A stretch of 47,894 nt of DNA, from contig NZ_AZFM01000015.1 in assembly GCF_001434335.1 (NCBI RefSeq), forward strand, positions 1 to 47,894, read 5' to 3'. Source of the DNA: Lactobacillus kalixensis DSM 16043. GTDB lineage: Bacteria > Bacillota > Bacilli > Lactobacillales > Lactobacillaceae. This document shows, in pieces, positions 40,093-47,894 of this stretch; position 1 is the first letter of the stretch, and each line of letters opens with the position of its first letter. The position numbers were made by a program, and so were the translations under genes. The notes under the pieces were generated by a model that made no database searches, had not been told where the DNA came from, and was given only the letters and a program-made list of their open reading frames with translations.

Positions 40093-40833
40093 TTATAAAA
40101 CTTTTGATAAAAAGTCCTTAGCACGCTCGCTAGTTGGATGATCGAAGACTTCATCCGGTGTGCCCTGCTCTTTTAAATAGCCATCGGCCATAAACCAAAT
40201 TTCATCAGCTACTTCACGGGCAAAGCCCATTTCGTGAGTAACAACCACCATTGTCATCCCTGAATCGGCTAATTTTTGCATAGTTTTTAAAACTTCGCCA
40301 ACCATTTCAGGGTCAAGCGCACTAGTCGGCTCGTCAAACAACATCACTTCTGGATCCATTGCTAAGGCTCTTGCAATAGCCACACGCTGTTGTTGACCAC
40401 CAGAAAGGCTAGTTGGAAATTGCTTTGCATGATCCTTTAAGCCAACTTGATCAAGCAACTCTAAGGCTCTTTTTTCGGCATCAGCGTCACTTACGCCTTT
40501 AACTTTCATTGGAGCTAATTTGATATTTTCCAAAACATTCATATTAGGAAATAAGTTGAAATTTTGGAAAACCATTCCCATTTTTTCTCTTAACTGGTCC
40601 AATTCCTTACCATCTTTTAAGCTAGCTAGGTCTGTTCCATCAAACACAATCTTACCTGAAGTTGGCGTTTCCAACATGTTTAAGCAACGCAAGAATGTAC
40701 TTTTACCTGAACCAGATGGGCCAATAATACAAATAACTTGTCCTTTTTTAACTTCAGCAGAGATATCTTTTAATACCTCATTGTGGCCGAAGTTTTTCTT
40801 TAGATGTTCAATTTCAATCATTTCATTAGCCAT
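40093..40833 (-). CDS. glnQ: Glutamine/polar amino acid ABC transporter ATP-binding protein
   Basis: 246 residues with Walker [11 protein letters not shown]-loop MVFQNFNLF, signature [15 protein letters not shown] and Walker [13 protein letters not shown]. Energises import of glutamine or a related polar amino acid. Overlaps the end of the substrate-binding/permease gene by 8 nt, so co-translated; together they make a complete transporter. Substrate assigned by homology only. Confidence 0.95.
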   Translation of the reverse strand: MANEMIEIEHLKKNFGHNEVLKDISAEVKKGQVICIIGPSGSGKSTFLRCLNMLETPTSGKIVFDGTDLASLKDGKELDQLREKMGMVFQNFNLFPNMNVLENIKLAPMKVKGVSDADAEKRALELLDQVGLKDHAKQFPTSLSGGQQQRVAIARALAMDPEVMLFDEPTSALDPEMVGEVLKTMQKLADSGMTMVVVTHEMGFAREVADEIWFMADGYLKEQGTPDEVFDHPTSERAKDFLSKVL

Positions 40834-42313
40834 TGTGTTTCATCCGTTTCTCAAAGATATTCAAAATTCTTGTTAAAGTAAAGGTCATAATGAAGTAAAT
40901 AATCATCGCAATAAAGAGTGGCAAAACGCCCCGGTAAGTTGAAGTCTGAATTAACTGTGTCTGATACATCAATTCAGAAACACCGATTACAGAAACTAGT
41001 GAACTATCCTTTAACAAAGTAATAAATTCGTTACCCAAAGCTGGCCAAATATTCTTAATCGCTTGTGGAATAACGACATAGCGGTAAGTTTTCTTCTGGC
41101 TCAAACCCAGTGAACGAGCAGCTTCAGTTTGACCTTTAGCAACTGAATTAATTCCTGATCGAATATCTTCAGCAACATAGGCACCTGAGTTAAGACCAAT
41201 CGCAATAATACCGGCCATTACAGCTGAAAGCCCAGGAATAATGTAACCAACACCGAAGTAAACAAATAAGATCTGTACCATCTGTGGAGTACCACGAATG
41301 AATTCGATATAGGCAATTGCAAGCCAGCGGAAGATCTTCACATCTGACAATCTCATTAATGCCAAGATCATTCCAAGAACAATCCCGATCAAGACGGAAA
41401 AGATAGTAATGACAATTGTGTACCAAATACCTTTAACAAAATATGGTGCATATTTAGCCATTGTATTATTTTTATTAGCAGTCTTCATGTATTTAGCTGC
41501 TGCTGGCAAGTAATCTTTATCGATTAAATTATCTTTTTTAACATGATCAATCGTCTTATTAACTTGAGCAACTAAATCACTTTGTCCCTTAGCAATCGCA
41601 ATCGCATTACCTGCTTGTGGTTCTTTTAAGTCAGACTTAACAGCGTAAAGGCTAGAATTATTCTGAGCATATGCCTTAGCAATCAATTCTTCAACAACCA
41701 CACCAGCAACCTTGCCTGATTGAAGTGCCAAAACTAAGTTGTTAATTTTGCCTAAGCCCTTAACTTTTGATTGCTTCATTTGCTTTTGCACTAAGTTGTA
41801 CTGGATACTACCAGTTTGTGCACCTAATGTTTGGCCTTTAAATGATTTAATATTGGTGTATTTACTTCTATCTCTTTTATTGATTAAGAAATATTCACCA
41901 CTTGGACGGTAGTAAATTTTGGAAAAATCAACGCTCTTTTTACGTTCTGGAGTTGGTGACATTGCGGAAATAACCATATCAATCTTTCCAGTTTCAAGAG
42001 CCACTAATAATGAGTCAAAGCTCATGTTTTTAATTACCAATTTGGCATTAAGATCTTTAGCTATATCTTTAGCTAATTCAATATCAACTCCAACATATTT
42101 TGTCTTACCATTTTCACTGGCAGTAAATTCAAGTGGTGGATAGTCAGCTGACGTACCCACGACTAATTGTTTTGTCTTTTTAATACGTTTTAAAACTGTC
42201 CCTTCTTCTACCTTCTTATTACTTGCTGCAGAAACAGGCTGCGCAAAGGAAATAAAGGTGGAAAGGAGCATGATTAGCGACATTAAGAGCGCTATAATTT
42301 TTGACTTTTTCAT
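40826..42313 (-). CDS. Fused substrate-binding/permease protein of amino acid ABC transporter
   Basis: 495 residues. A signal sequence of about 30 residues ([13 protein letters not shown]), then a periplasmic-binding-type domain (about 40-275: [37 protein letters not shown]), and a C-terminal permease domain (about 285-490) with [23 protein letters not shown], the EAA loop. This is the GlnP-like layout of lactic acid bacteria in which the binding domain is fused to the membrane domain. With the overlapping glnQ it forms one importer. Confidence 0.93.
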   Translation of the reverse strand: MKKSKIIALLMSLIMLLSTFISFAQPVSAASNKKVEEGTVLKRIKKTKQLVVGTSADYPPLEFTASENGKTKYVGVDIELAKDIAKDLNAKLVIKNMSFDSLLVALETGKIDMVISAMSPTPERKKSVDFSKIYYRPSGEYFLINKRDRSKYTNIKSFKGQTLGAQTGSIQYNLVQKQMKQSKVKGLGKINNLVLALQSGKVAGVVVEELIAKAYAQNNSSLYAVKSDLKEPQAGNAIAIAKGQSDLVAQVNKTIDHVKKDNLIDKDYLPAAAKYMKTANKNNTMAKYAPYFVKGIWYTIVITIFSVLIGIVLGMILALMRLSDVKIFRWLAIAYIEFIRGTPQMVQILFVYFGVGYIIPGLSAVMAGIIAIGLNSGAYVAEDIRSGINSVAKGQTEAARSLGLSQKKTYRYVVIPQAIKNIWPALGNEFITLLKDSSLVSVIGVSELMYQTQLIQTSTYRGVLPLFIAMIIYFIMTFTLTRILNIFEKRMKHNG

Positions 42314-42384
42314 AATTGACTCCCGTATAAATTAAAAAATAATTAAATATTATTCAGTATACCATTTTTCATTACAAAAACAAC

Positions 42385-42420
42385 AAAAAAGAGAAGCAGA
42401 AGTAAAATTTCCGTTTCTCT
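42385..42420 (-). terminator. Intrinsic terminator of TetR-membrane operon
   Basis: AGAGAAGCAGAA/TTCCGTTTCTCT stem with one mismatch and one G.T pair, followed by T residues on the minus strand. Confidence 0.75.
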
Positions 42421-42426
42421 TCAATC

Positions 42427-43260
42427 CTAATTAGCAGTAGTGATCTGCCAAGGAATTGCACATAAGATATAGATAATTACACCGATAATAACGAAGTCCA
42501 GAAATACTCCGCTACTAATCTCAAGCAAGTATCCGACTCCAGCTAATGGTAAAGCTTCCACATTAAAGAAAACTGGAATTATCGCAAGCAATCCACTGAT
42601 CAAAATAATCCAAAAACCAGCCCACATCCCTGAAGCAGTTATGTCATGAATTAAAGCCTTAATACTGCTGCGCTCTTTCATTTCACGAATTAATGAAACT
42701 AACGCAATAATTGTCACAATTACAATAATAATATTTACTACAAAGAGTAATACCGCAATATTGGCTCCTAAAGTTACAACATTTAAATTAAAGGCACGAT
42801 TAACAAAATAGATTGCATTATTTTTTTGTCTAAGTAGTTTCTTGCGAACGACTTGAGCATCACTAGATGCACCTTTATCAATACTTTCATCAATATCGTT
42901 AAGAATCTGCTCAGCTAGACTCGTACTATTAAATCTGACCATATGAATACCCAATGAATAATCAATAATATGATCAGCAATTGGTTGAGCCTGCTGAATA
43001 GTTAATAAATTAGAGTCTGATTCATGTTTGGCTCCAATTAAATCTGCTAGCGTATCAAAATGGCTATCTACTTGCCGCACAATGACTGCTTTATTGTTAC
43101 TAGTTCGGATTTGCCCTTTCATAAATATCGGGTTTAAAAAAGTAACTGTGATCATTGTTAGCATCACGATAATCAACATCATAAATGCTAGTGTTTGTTT
43201 ATATTTGCTATTCTGCTCTTGATCCATGCGTCGTAAATCAGCACGTGAGCCATCAACCAT
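42427..43260 (-). CDS. Membrane protein of unknown function with four predicted helices
   Basis: 277 residues. Start ATG with GGGGAAG upstream. One helix near residue 25-45 (LAFMMLIIVMLTMITVTFL), an extracellular domain of about 110 residues, then three more helices. No family motif recognised. Lies 12 nt downstream of a TetR regulator and shares its transcript, so it is probably the target or sensor partner of that regulator, perhaps an exporter component. Function unknown. Confidence 0.8.
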   Translation of the reverse strand: MVDGSRADLRRMDQEQNSKYKQTLAFMMLIIVMLTMITVTFLNPIFMKGQIRTSNNKAVIVRQVDSHFDTLADLIGAKHESDSNLLTIQQAQPIADHIIDYSLGIHMVRFNSTSLAEQILNDIDESIDKGASSDAQVVRKKLLRQKNNAIYFVNRAFNLNVVTLGANIAVLLFVVNIIIVIVTIIALVSLIREMKERSSIKALIHDITASGMWAGFWIILISGLLAIIPVFFNVEALPLAGVGYLLEISSGVFLDFVIIGVIIYILCAIPWQITTAN

Positions 43261-43272
43261 AAAACTTCCCCT

Positions 43273-43956
43273 TTAGCTGATAATGTCTTTGCCCTCGTCG
43301 AACATCGTGTCAATTGCTTTATGAACACTTTCCATATCAGCTGATTCAATAATATCTTGTCCTTCTTGCAAGGCTTGATCAATTTCTTCAGGCTTGCAGT
43401 GACAGAAGCTAAACATTAATGCACTGGTAGCATAATCAGCTAAATTAGTTGCAGTTAAATGATACTTCTTACGTTCATGATAGAGCCGGCCAACGCCGAT
43501 TGTAACGAAGCTAATTCCGCTTTCTATTTCATCTTGACTAGCGTCAATATCATCAAACAAGTGAATGCTATTAACCCAGCTGAATAACATTGATGACCAG
43601 TTATCTAATGTTTCATCATTAGTAAAGGCTTGTGAAATAATTCGGTCAAGTCCTTCATCATGCATCCCTAAAACACCAATTGTATAAATGAATGCCTTCA
43701 TGTGAGCATATGGTGAGAAATGTTCAATCTTGTCATAGCAGTCAACTTGAGTGCCCAAAGTTGTAAATAAGTTGCGGACAATATCGCTGATCAGCTTAGA
43801 CTTATGTGGATAATATGATTGCAAAAGTGATTTAGAGATGCCAGATTTTTCTGCAATCATTTGCAAAGAAACATTATCCATACCATTTTCTCTAATTAAG
43901 CGAAAAGTATTCCCAAGAATAACTCTTCTTCTTTGCATATTTTTTCGTCTTGCCAT
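43273..43956 (-). CDS. TetR/AcrR-family transcriptional regulator
   Basis: 227 residues. N-terminal TetR HTH (about 8-60: VSLQMIAEKSGISKSLLQSYYPHKSKLI), then an all-helical ligand domain. It presumably represses its own operon with the downstream membrane protein. No operator palindrome was identified with confidence in the 44-bp region before the start. Confidence 0.88.
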   Translation of the reverse strand: MARRKNMQRRRVILGNTFRLIRENGMDNVSLQMIAEKSGISKSLLQSYYPHKSKLISDIVRNLFTTLGTQVDCYDKIEHFSPYAHMKAFIYTIGVLGMHDEGLDRIISQAFTNDETLDNWSSMLFSWVNSIHLFDDIDASQDEIESGISFVTIGVGRLYHERKKYHLTATNLADYATSALMFSFCHCKPEEIDQALQEGQDIIESADMESVHKAIDTMFDEGKDIIS

Positions 43957-44056
43957 TAGTAAAACTCCCGTACTTATATTTTCACCAATATGTTTTTTAT
44001 GTTTAATTATATCAACCTCATCGCTTGATGAATAGAAAAAACTATCATGTGTTAAG

Positions 44057-44093
44057 AAAAAGCAATCCCAACCGAGGTAAGGATTGCTTTTTT
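44057..44093 (-). terminator. Intrinsic terminator of prs paralog
   Basis: AAAAGCAATCC/GGATTGCTTTT is a perfect 11-bp stem with a 13-nt loop; the T tract on the minus strand is short. Confidence 0.8.
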
Positions 44094-44109
44094 GGGATAA
44101 TATTCCTAA

Positions 44110-45102
44110 TTATTTCAAACGATTTTGTTCATCAAAGATTTGGTGAATTGAACGATCGTTGTATACATAATCAATACCACGAGCAAGTAATTGATCAACA
44201 GAAATTCTAACCATTCTGTCTGGGTAATGACTGTGTTTGATAGTATCAGTCACAACAATTTGCTCAACTGGCAATTGGTTAAGAACCTCAATTGCATCTT
44301 TAGAAAGGAGTGCGTGAGTTGCAGCTACATAAACCTTAGTAGCACCAGCTGCTAAAACAGATTTAGTTGAAGCAGCAATTCGGGAACCAGTATCAATCAA
44401 GTCATCAACAATAATACATTTCTTTCCCTTAACATCTCCGATCATGTCATGAACTTCAGTATCATAACGTGCACCGCGTTGATCAACAATTGCAATTGGT
44501 GCATCGAAGTATTGACCAAAGTTACGAGCAAGCTTAGCGCCTGAGTGGTCTGGTGATACAACAACAACATCGTCTTCACCCTTGTCAGCAATCCCGTTGT
44601 CTAAGAAATATTGGGCAAGAAGTGGCATTGCATGAAGATGATCGACTGGAACATTGTAGAAACCTTGAATTTGAGAAGCATGAAGGTCAACTGCAATTAA
44701 ACGATCCATTCCAGTCAATTGCAATAAGTTAGCGATCAGCTTAGCAGTGATTGGTTCACGTGAGCGAGTCTTAGTATCAGAACGTGAATATGCCAAGTAT
44801 GGAATGACAACATTAACCTTATTAGCTGAAGCACGGTGTAAAGCATCTAAGACGATTTCAAGTTCCATGAAGTTTTCATTAACTGGGTCTTGAATTGATT
44901 GGATGACAAAAACATCACAACCTCTGACAGTTTCACCAATGTTAACTTGAATTTCACCATCACTAAAATGATGTACGGCTGTTTCAATTAATGGTTGGTT
45001 TAGAATTGCCGCAATCTTTTCATTCAATGCAGGATTACCGCCTAACCCAATAACTTTCATTGGGTGAAGCATTTCGTGAAGTTGTTCTTTATTAATGTCC
45101 AT
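44110..45102 (-). CDS. prs: Ribose-phosphate pyrophosphokinase paralog (Prs2 type)
   Basis: 330 residues, the length of bacterial PRPP synthetase, which makes PRPP from ribose-5-P and ATP for purine, pyrimidine and histidine synthesis. The PRPP loop VDDLIDTGSRI and the SREPITAKL and DLHASQIQGF blocks are present. However, the catalytic flexible loop that reads DKRR in classical Prs (Lys and Arg essential) reads DQRGARYD here, so both catalytic residues are changed. Such second copies are common in lactobacilli and streptococci; the cell presumably has a classical prs elsewhere. Function may be catalytic with altered residues, or regulatory. Confidence 0.85.
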   Translation of the reverse strand: MDINKEQLHEMLHPMKVIGLGGNPALNEKIAAILNQPLIETAVHHFSDGEIQVNIGETVRGCDVFVIQSIQDPVNENFMELEIVLDALHRASANKVNVVIPYLAYSRSDTKTRSREPITAKLIANLLQLTGMDRLIAVDLHASQIQGFYNVPVDHLHAMPLLAQYFLDNGIADKGEDDVVVVSPDHSGAKLARNFGQYFDAPIAIVDQRGARYDTEVHDMIGDVKGKKCIIVDDLIDTGSRIAASTKSVLAAGATKVYVAATHALLSKDAIEVLNQLPVEQIVVTDTIKHSHYPDRMVRISVDQLLARGIDYVYNDRSIHQIFDEQNRLK

Positions 45103-45186
45103 AGCTACCTCTTTTTAATAAAAAATCATATACAAGTTCATTATAACCAAAAAGTGTCCTAATTGCTTGAAAAACAATAAAACTAA

Positions 45187-45219
45187 CAAAAAATCCAAAA
45201 TTCTTTTTCAGAATCTTGG
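45187..45219 (-). terminator. Intrinsic terminator of alpha/beta hydrolase gene
   Basis: CCAAGATTC/GAATTTTGG, a 9-bp stem with one G.T pair and a TGAAAAA loop, then TTTTTTG on the minus strand. Confidence 0.85.
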
Positions 45220-45238
45220 ACCAAATCTTTGTCTTTAA

Positions 45239-45895
45239 TTATTTACAAAAATCTTTAATTAGATCTAATAATTTCAAGCTCTTAACAGCATAACTATTAT
45301 GCGTTTGACGCGGCATTAAAATCAAGCGACCATTTGGGATCAACTGGCTGTACCAGCGAACATGCTCTACTTTTACCCAATCTTTTTCACCAACCACACA
45401 CAAAGTTGGAGTTTGAATCTCTTTAAGCTTATCTTCTGAAATAAAACTTTCAGTTAATTCTACGCGGCTATCGCGATCAAGCTTTAAGAAACGATGAAAA
45501 CCTTCAGTTAAGTAATGATATGGTCGAATTCCAGCGCCATTAACAAAGACGCCAGCTACAACCATTTTTTTAAACAAATGCGGATAATCACTTGCAAGCA
45601 TCATCGCTACTAAGCCACCAGCATCAAAGCCAAAACAGTAGCATCCTTCAATGCCAACCTGCTTAATAAAAGAATAGACATCTTCCGCTTCAGTCTGGTA
45701 GTGCTCTGCAATTTCACCTTCGCTTAATCCATGTCCACGCATGTCTAAAATATAGACGGTGTAATATAGCGATAGCGGTGATACTAACTTATCAAACATC
45801 CCACCATCTAAGTGATGCCCGTGAAGTAAAAGTAGCGGCTCGCCTTTACCTAATTTGTGGTAATAAAGCTTAACCCCATTAACCTTTTCGATCAT
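45239..45895 (-). CDS. Alpha/beta hydrolase with Asp at the nucleophile position
   Basis: 218 residues from ATG 45895 (MIEKVNGVKL), with GAAGGGA upstream; it overlaps the glycosyltransferase stop by 17 nt, indicating an operon. HGHHLDGG (oxyanion region, 25-30) and DMRGHGLSEG are typical. The nucleophile elbow, normally GxSxG, reads GFDAGG (D91), as in haloalkane dehalogenases and epoxide hydrolases that use Asp. Candidate acid D172 (GEKDW) and His H199 (RQTHN). The lid is short (about 40 residues). Cytoplasmic. Substrate unknown. Confidence 0.8.
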   Translation of the reverse strand: MIEKVNGVKLYYHKLGKGEPLLLLHGHHLDGGMFDKLVSPLSLYYTVYILDMRGHGLSEGEIAEHYQTEAEDVYSFIKQVGIEGCYCFGFDAGGLVAMMLASDYPHLFKKMVVAGVFVNGAGIRPYHYLTEGFHRFLKLDRDSRVELTESFISEDKLKEIQTPTLCVVGEKDWVKVEHVRWYSQLIPNGRLILMPRQTHNSYAVKSLKLLDLIKDFCK

Positions 45896-46736
45896 TGCTG
45901 CTCCCTTCACTTGCACTATAGATTTGCTTAGATTCTGATTTTTCTTTTCTACGCTCAGCAATCAAGCTTTTGATAATAATCTTCCAAACAAACCAATTAG
46001 CCTTAAAGTTATCTGGAACCATCTTTAAATTAAAGTTGTGCACCATACTATCATCTCGCTGCCAGTAGTGGTATAACGGCTGAGTATCACGATAAAAGCC
46101 ATCGCTGATTGCAATATACTTTACATTGAAAATTTGATCTTCCATAAAGGCTAGCTTCTTTACAAATTCCATACCATGCTTCTTAACAATAGTAGACTTG
46201 TAACCTTTATTCCAAGTGTAACCTTTAACTGATGAGGTGAAGGCATGATTGAAAAACATTGAGCCTAAGAAATTTACAATTTCACGATACGTCTGTACCT
46301 TAGTAAGCATTTTAGCAGGCTTGAACTTAGCCGCAGGAATAGACTTATCGCCATGTTCATAATCAATATAAAAGCCACAACAAACCATTGCAGCCTCTGG
46401 ATGCTCGTGAAAAGCTCGCACAAAATAAGCGGTATAATCAGGTTCTACCCAATCATCACCGTCATGGAAGGTAAAATAAGGCGTGTCAACATTTTCCATG
46501 CCGACATTACGAGCATCGGATAAACCACCGTTAGGTTTATTAATAATGCGGAAATATTTGAATTTATCGCGATATCCTTCCGCAATTTCTCTCGTTTTAT
46601 CTTTAGAACCATCATTGACAATTAGCAATTTAAAATTTGGATCGGTTTGATCAGCTAAGTGGTCAAGCGCTCTAGCCAGATACTTTTCCATATTGTAAAC
46701 TGGCATAATTACTGTAAGTTCTGGTTGCTCTAACAT
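45879..46736 (-). CDS. Family 2 glycosyltransferase
   Basis: 285 residues with the GT-A nucleotide-binding fold: TVIMPVYNMEKYL, LLIVNDGSKDKT, NKPNGGLSDARNVGM and FHDGDDWVEPD (the DxD-like acidic pair that binds the nucleotide-sugar metal). Transfers a sugar to an unknown acceptor such as a cell-surface polysaccharide. Overlaps the downstream hydrolase by 17 nt. No membrane segments, so cytoplasmic or membrane-associated. Confidence 0.92.
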   Translation of the reverse strand: MLEQPELTVIMPVYNMEKYLARALDHLADQTDPNFKLLIVNDGSKDKTREIAEGYRDKFKYFRIINKPNGGLSDARNVGMENVDTPYFTFHDGDDWVEPDYTAYFVRAFHEHPEAAMVCCGFYIDYEHGDKSIPAAKFKPAKMLTKVQTYREIVNFLGSMFFNHAFTSSVKGYTWNKGYKSTIVKKHGMEFVKKLAFMEDQIFNVKYIAISDGFYRDTQPLYHYWQRDDSMVHNFNLKMVPDNFKANWFVWKIIIKSLIAERRKEKSESKQIYSASEGSSNDRKG

Positions 46737-46837
46737 AAATTGTCCCCCATATTGGACTTATTATACCATCAACCTTACCTACTTTGTAATTTTGCCATTA
46801 TTAAGCTTTTAATAAGGCGGATTAAGATTACTTAAAC

Positions 46838-46868
46838 TTGACGAATCTGGAAAATAATTTAGTATAAT
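46838..46868 (+). promoter_or_regulatory. Promoter of DUF1002 gene
   Basis: TTGACG (46838-46843) and TATAAT (46863-46868), spacer 19 bp, with AAAGGAG closely following before the ATG at 46898. Confidence 0.55.
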
Positions 46869-46897
46869 GATTCGTAACTTAAAGGAGAAATAACAAA

Positions 46898-47842
46898 ATG
46901 AAAAAAATAATCACATTCCTAGCAGTTTTACTTGCTAGCTCAGTCGCGTTATTTGGTTTCAAAAATAATTCTGTAAAAGCTGATACCGATGACACTCCCA
47001 TTGTAACTTTAGGAACATCCTTAACTGATAGTCAAAAACAAGGAACAATCAAAACCTTAACTGCTCCATTAAACGGCAGTAACTATCAAGTAATTACTGT
47101 TACAGGGGACGATTTAGTTAAGTATTTGAATCCATCAGGTGACAACTTCACCACTTCTTCTGGTGTCTGGTCTAGTGCTATGATCCAAAAGACTAGTTCT
47201 GGTTCAGGAATCAATGTTAAGATCTTGTCTTACAACGGTAAAAATAATATTACAACGATCACTGCTAACCAATACAAGAATGCTGCCTTAACTGCCGGAA
47301 TTACAGACGCTAACATCTATGTAACTAGTGCTGTTCCAATTGATGGTTCAGGCGCTTTAGCTGGTGTCTACGCAGCTTACGCTAAAAATGGCAATGCTTT
47401 GAACCAAAAACAAGTTAATGCAGCACAAGACGAAATGAATACATTGAGCGGCATTACGCAAGAAAATAAAAATAAGGATGGCTACAGCGACTCACAATTA
47501 AACAACGCTGTTGCTGGCGCAAAACAAGATATGGCAAAGATTGGTAATAACATTTCTGACAGCCAAATTCGTGATATTGTTAATAATCAAATCAAAATTA
47601 ACCACTTAGGTGACACAATTAACAACAATCAAAAAAATCAAATCATCAATGTTTTGATTGGTGTTCGTGATTCCGGTGCTTTAAAGAGCAGCAACTTCAA
47701 GCAACAAGCCGCTGCTTTATCAAGCAATATCAAAAATGGAGCTAAGAATATTTTTGATAAGTTCAATACCCAAGAAAACCGCAATTTCTTGCAACAACTT
47801 TGGGACAACATTGTTAACTTTATAAGCAATTTATTCAAATAA
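46898..47842 (+). CDS. Secreted DUF1002 protein
   Basis: 314 residues. Signal peptide of about 28 residues ending VKADT. DUF1002 occurs in many Firmicutes as a secreted, mostly uncharacterised domain, here recognised by ITANQYKNAALTAGI, TSAVPIDGSGALAGVYAAYAK and repeated DxxxN-type segments such as DSQIRDIVNNQIKIN. No cell-wall anchor motif seen. Function unknown. Immediately after it the window ends in a near-palindrome (47863-47894). Confidence 0.85.
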   Translation: MKKIITFLAVLLASSVALFGFKNNSVKADTDDTPIVTLGTSLTDSQKQGTIKTLTAPLNGSNYQVITVTGDDLVKYLNPSGDNFTTSSGVWSSAMIQKTSSGSGINVKILSYNGKNNITTITANQYKNAALTAGITDANIYVTSAVPIDGSGALAGVYAAYAKNGNALNQKQVNAAQDEMNTLSGITQENKNKDGYSDSQLNNAVAGAKQDMAKIGNNISDSQIRDIVNNQIKINHLGDTINNNQKNQIINVLIGVRDSGALKSSNFKQQAAALSSNIKNGAKNIFDKFNTQENRNFLQQLWDNIVNFISNLFK

Positions 47843-47862
47843 AAACATTCTAAGCTTAATAG

Positions 47863-47894
47863 TGAATTAATTATCCGACGGGATAATTGATTCA
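47863..47894 (+). terminator. Hairpin at window end, probable terminator
   Basis: TGAATTAATTATCC/GGATAATTGATTCA form a near-perfect 14-bp stem with a GACG loop. A T tract, if any, lies beyond the window. Confidence 0.55.

Noticed and set aside
47863..47894. Phage or plasmid attachment site at the window end
   Set aside because: A single near-palindrome with no neighbouring integrase or tRNA; a terminator of the DUF1002 gene is simpler.

Overview
The window (about 37-40% G+C by eye) looks like chromosome of a Lactobacillus of the acidophilus/delbrueckii group. The reasons are the PepO endopeptidase, a type II nucleoside deoxyribosyltransferase, the D-aspartate ligase/AsnH pair expected for Lys-D-Asp/D-Asn cross-bridged peptidoglycan, a Tyr-type Ddl, a DUF1002 secreted protein, and the mix of TTG/GTG/ATG starts with strong AGGAGG-like ribosome binding sites. 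The species cannot be fixed from the sequence alone. No rRNA, tRNA, CRISPR array, insertion sequence or complete prophage was seen. Most genes lie on the minus strand.

Layout. 1-4.7 kb: the 3' end of an Rpn-family PD-(D/E)XK nuclease gene, a small acidic protein, the potassium transporter Kup, then a minus-strand Rpn cluster with one intact gene and two shortened C-terminal copies. 4.7-8.0 kb: PepO and an MFS transporter. 8.0-14.2 kb: the anaerobic ribonucleotide reductase nrdDG behind a pair of NrdR boxes. After an internal terminator come a MIP18-DUF1858 protein and two hemerythrin/PAS proteins, one of which has lost most of its metal ligands. 14.3-17.7 kb: D-aspartate ligase and AsnH (peptidoglycan bridge synthesis and amidation). 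17.7-20.4 kb: a metallophosphoesterase with a small partner, and Tag glycosylase. 20.4-25.1 kb: a phosphonate-type ABC transporter with two tandem PhnD lipoproteins, a frameshifted phnC, two phnE genes, and an unannotated 37-codon ORF with an overlapping terminator in the leader. 25.1-28.1 kb: a universal stress protein, a tyrosine phosphatase, an orphan PTS EIIA beside non-coding DNA with a cre site, and nucleoside deoxyribosyltransferase. 28.1-34 kb: an AAA ATPase/nuclease protein under a five-unit 15-bp repeat array, nagA, and a GH31 glycosidase divergent from nagA with a NagR-like operator between them. 34-38.7 kb: an esterase with YibE/YibF membrane proteins, an HTH/coiled-coil protein and Ddl. 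38.8-47.9 kb: a CAP-domain secreted protein, a glutamine-type ABC transporter, a TetR/membrane protein pair, a divergent PRPP synthetase paralog, an alpha/beta hydrolase with Asp in the nucleophile position, a family 2 glycosyltransferase and a DUF1002 protein.

Functional themes. (1) Wall synthesis: Ddl, D-Asp ligase and AsnH all feed peptidoglycan precursor assembly. (2) Anaerobic DNA precursor synthesis and, by inference, Fe-S/oxygen or NO sensing around nrdDG. (3) Amino-sugar/glycan use (nagA and GH31 sharing one operator region). (4) Possible defence or selfish modules: the Rpn family with stand-alone C-terminal copies, and the repeat-controlled AAA/PD-(D/E)XK protein.

The signals most worth a second look are the stand-alone RpnS-like genes, the 45-bp promoter block shared by the rpn gene and tag, the 15-bp operator array, the phn leader ORF with overlapping terminator, and the degenerate hemerythrin paralog.
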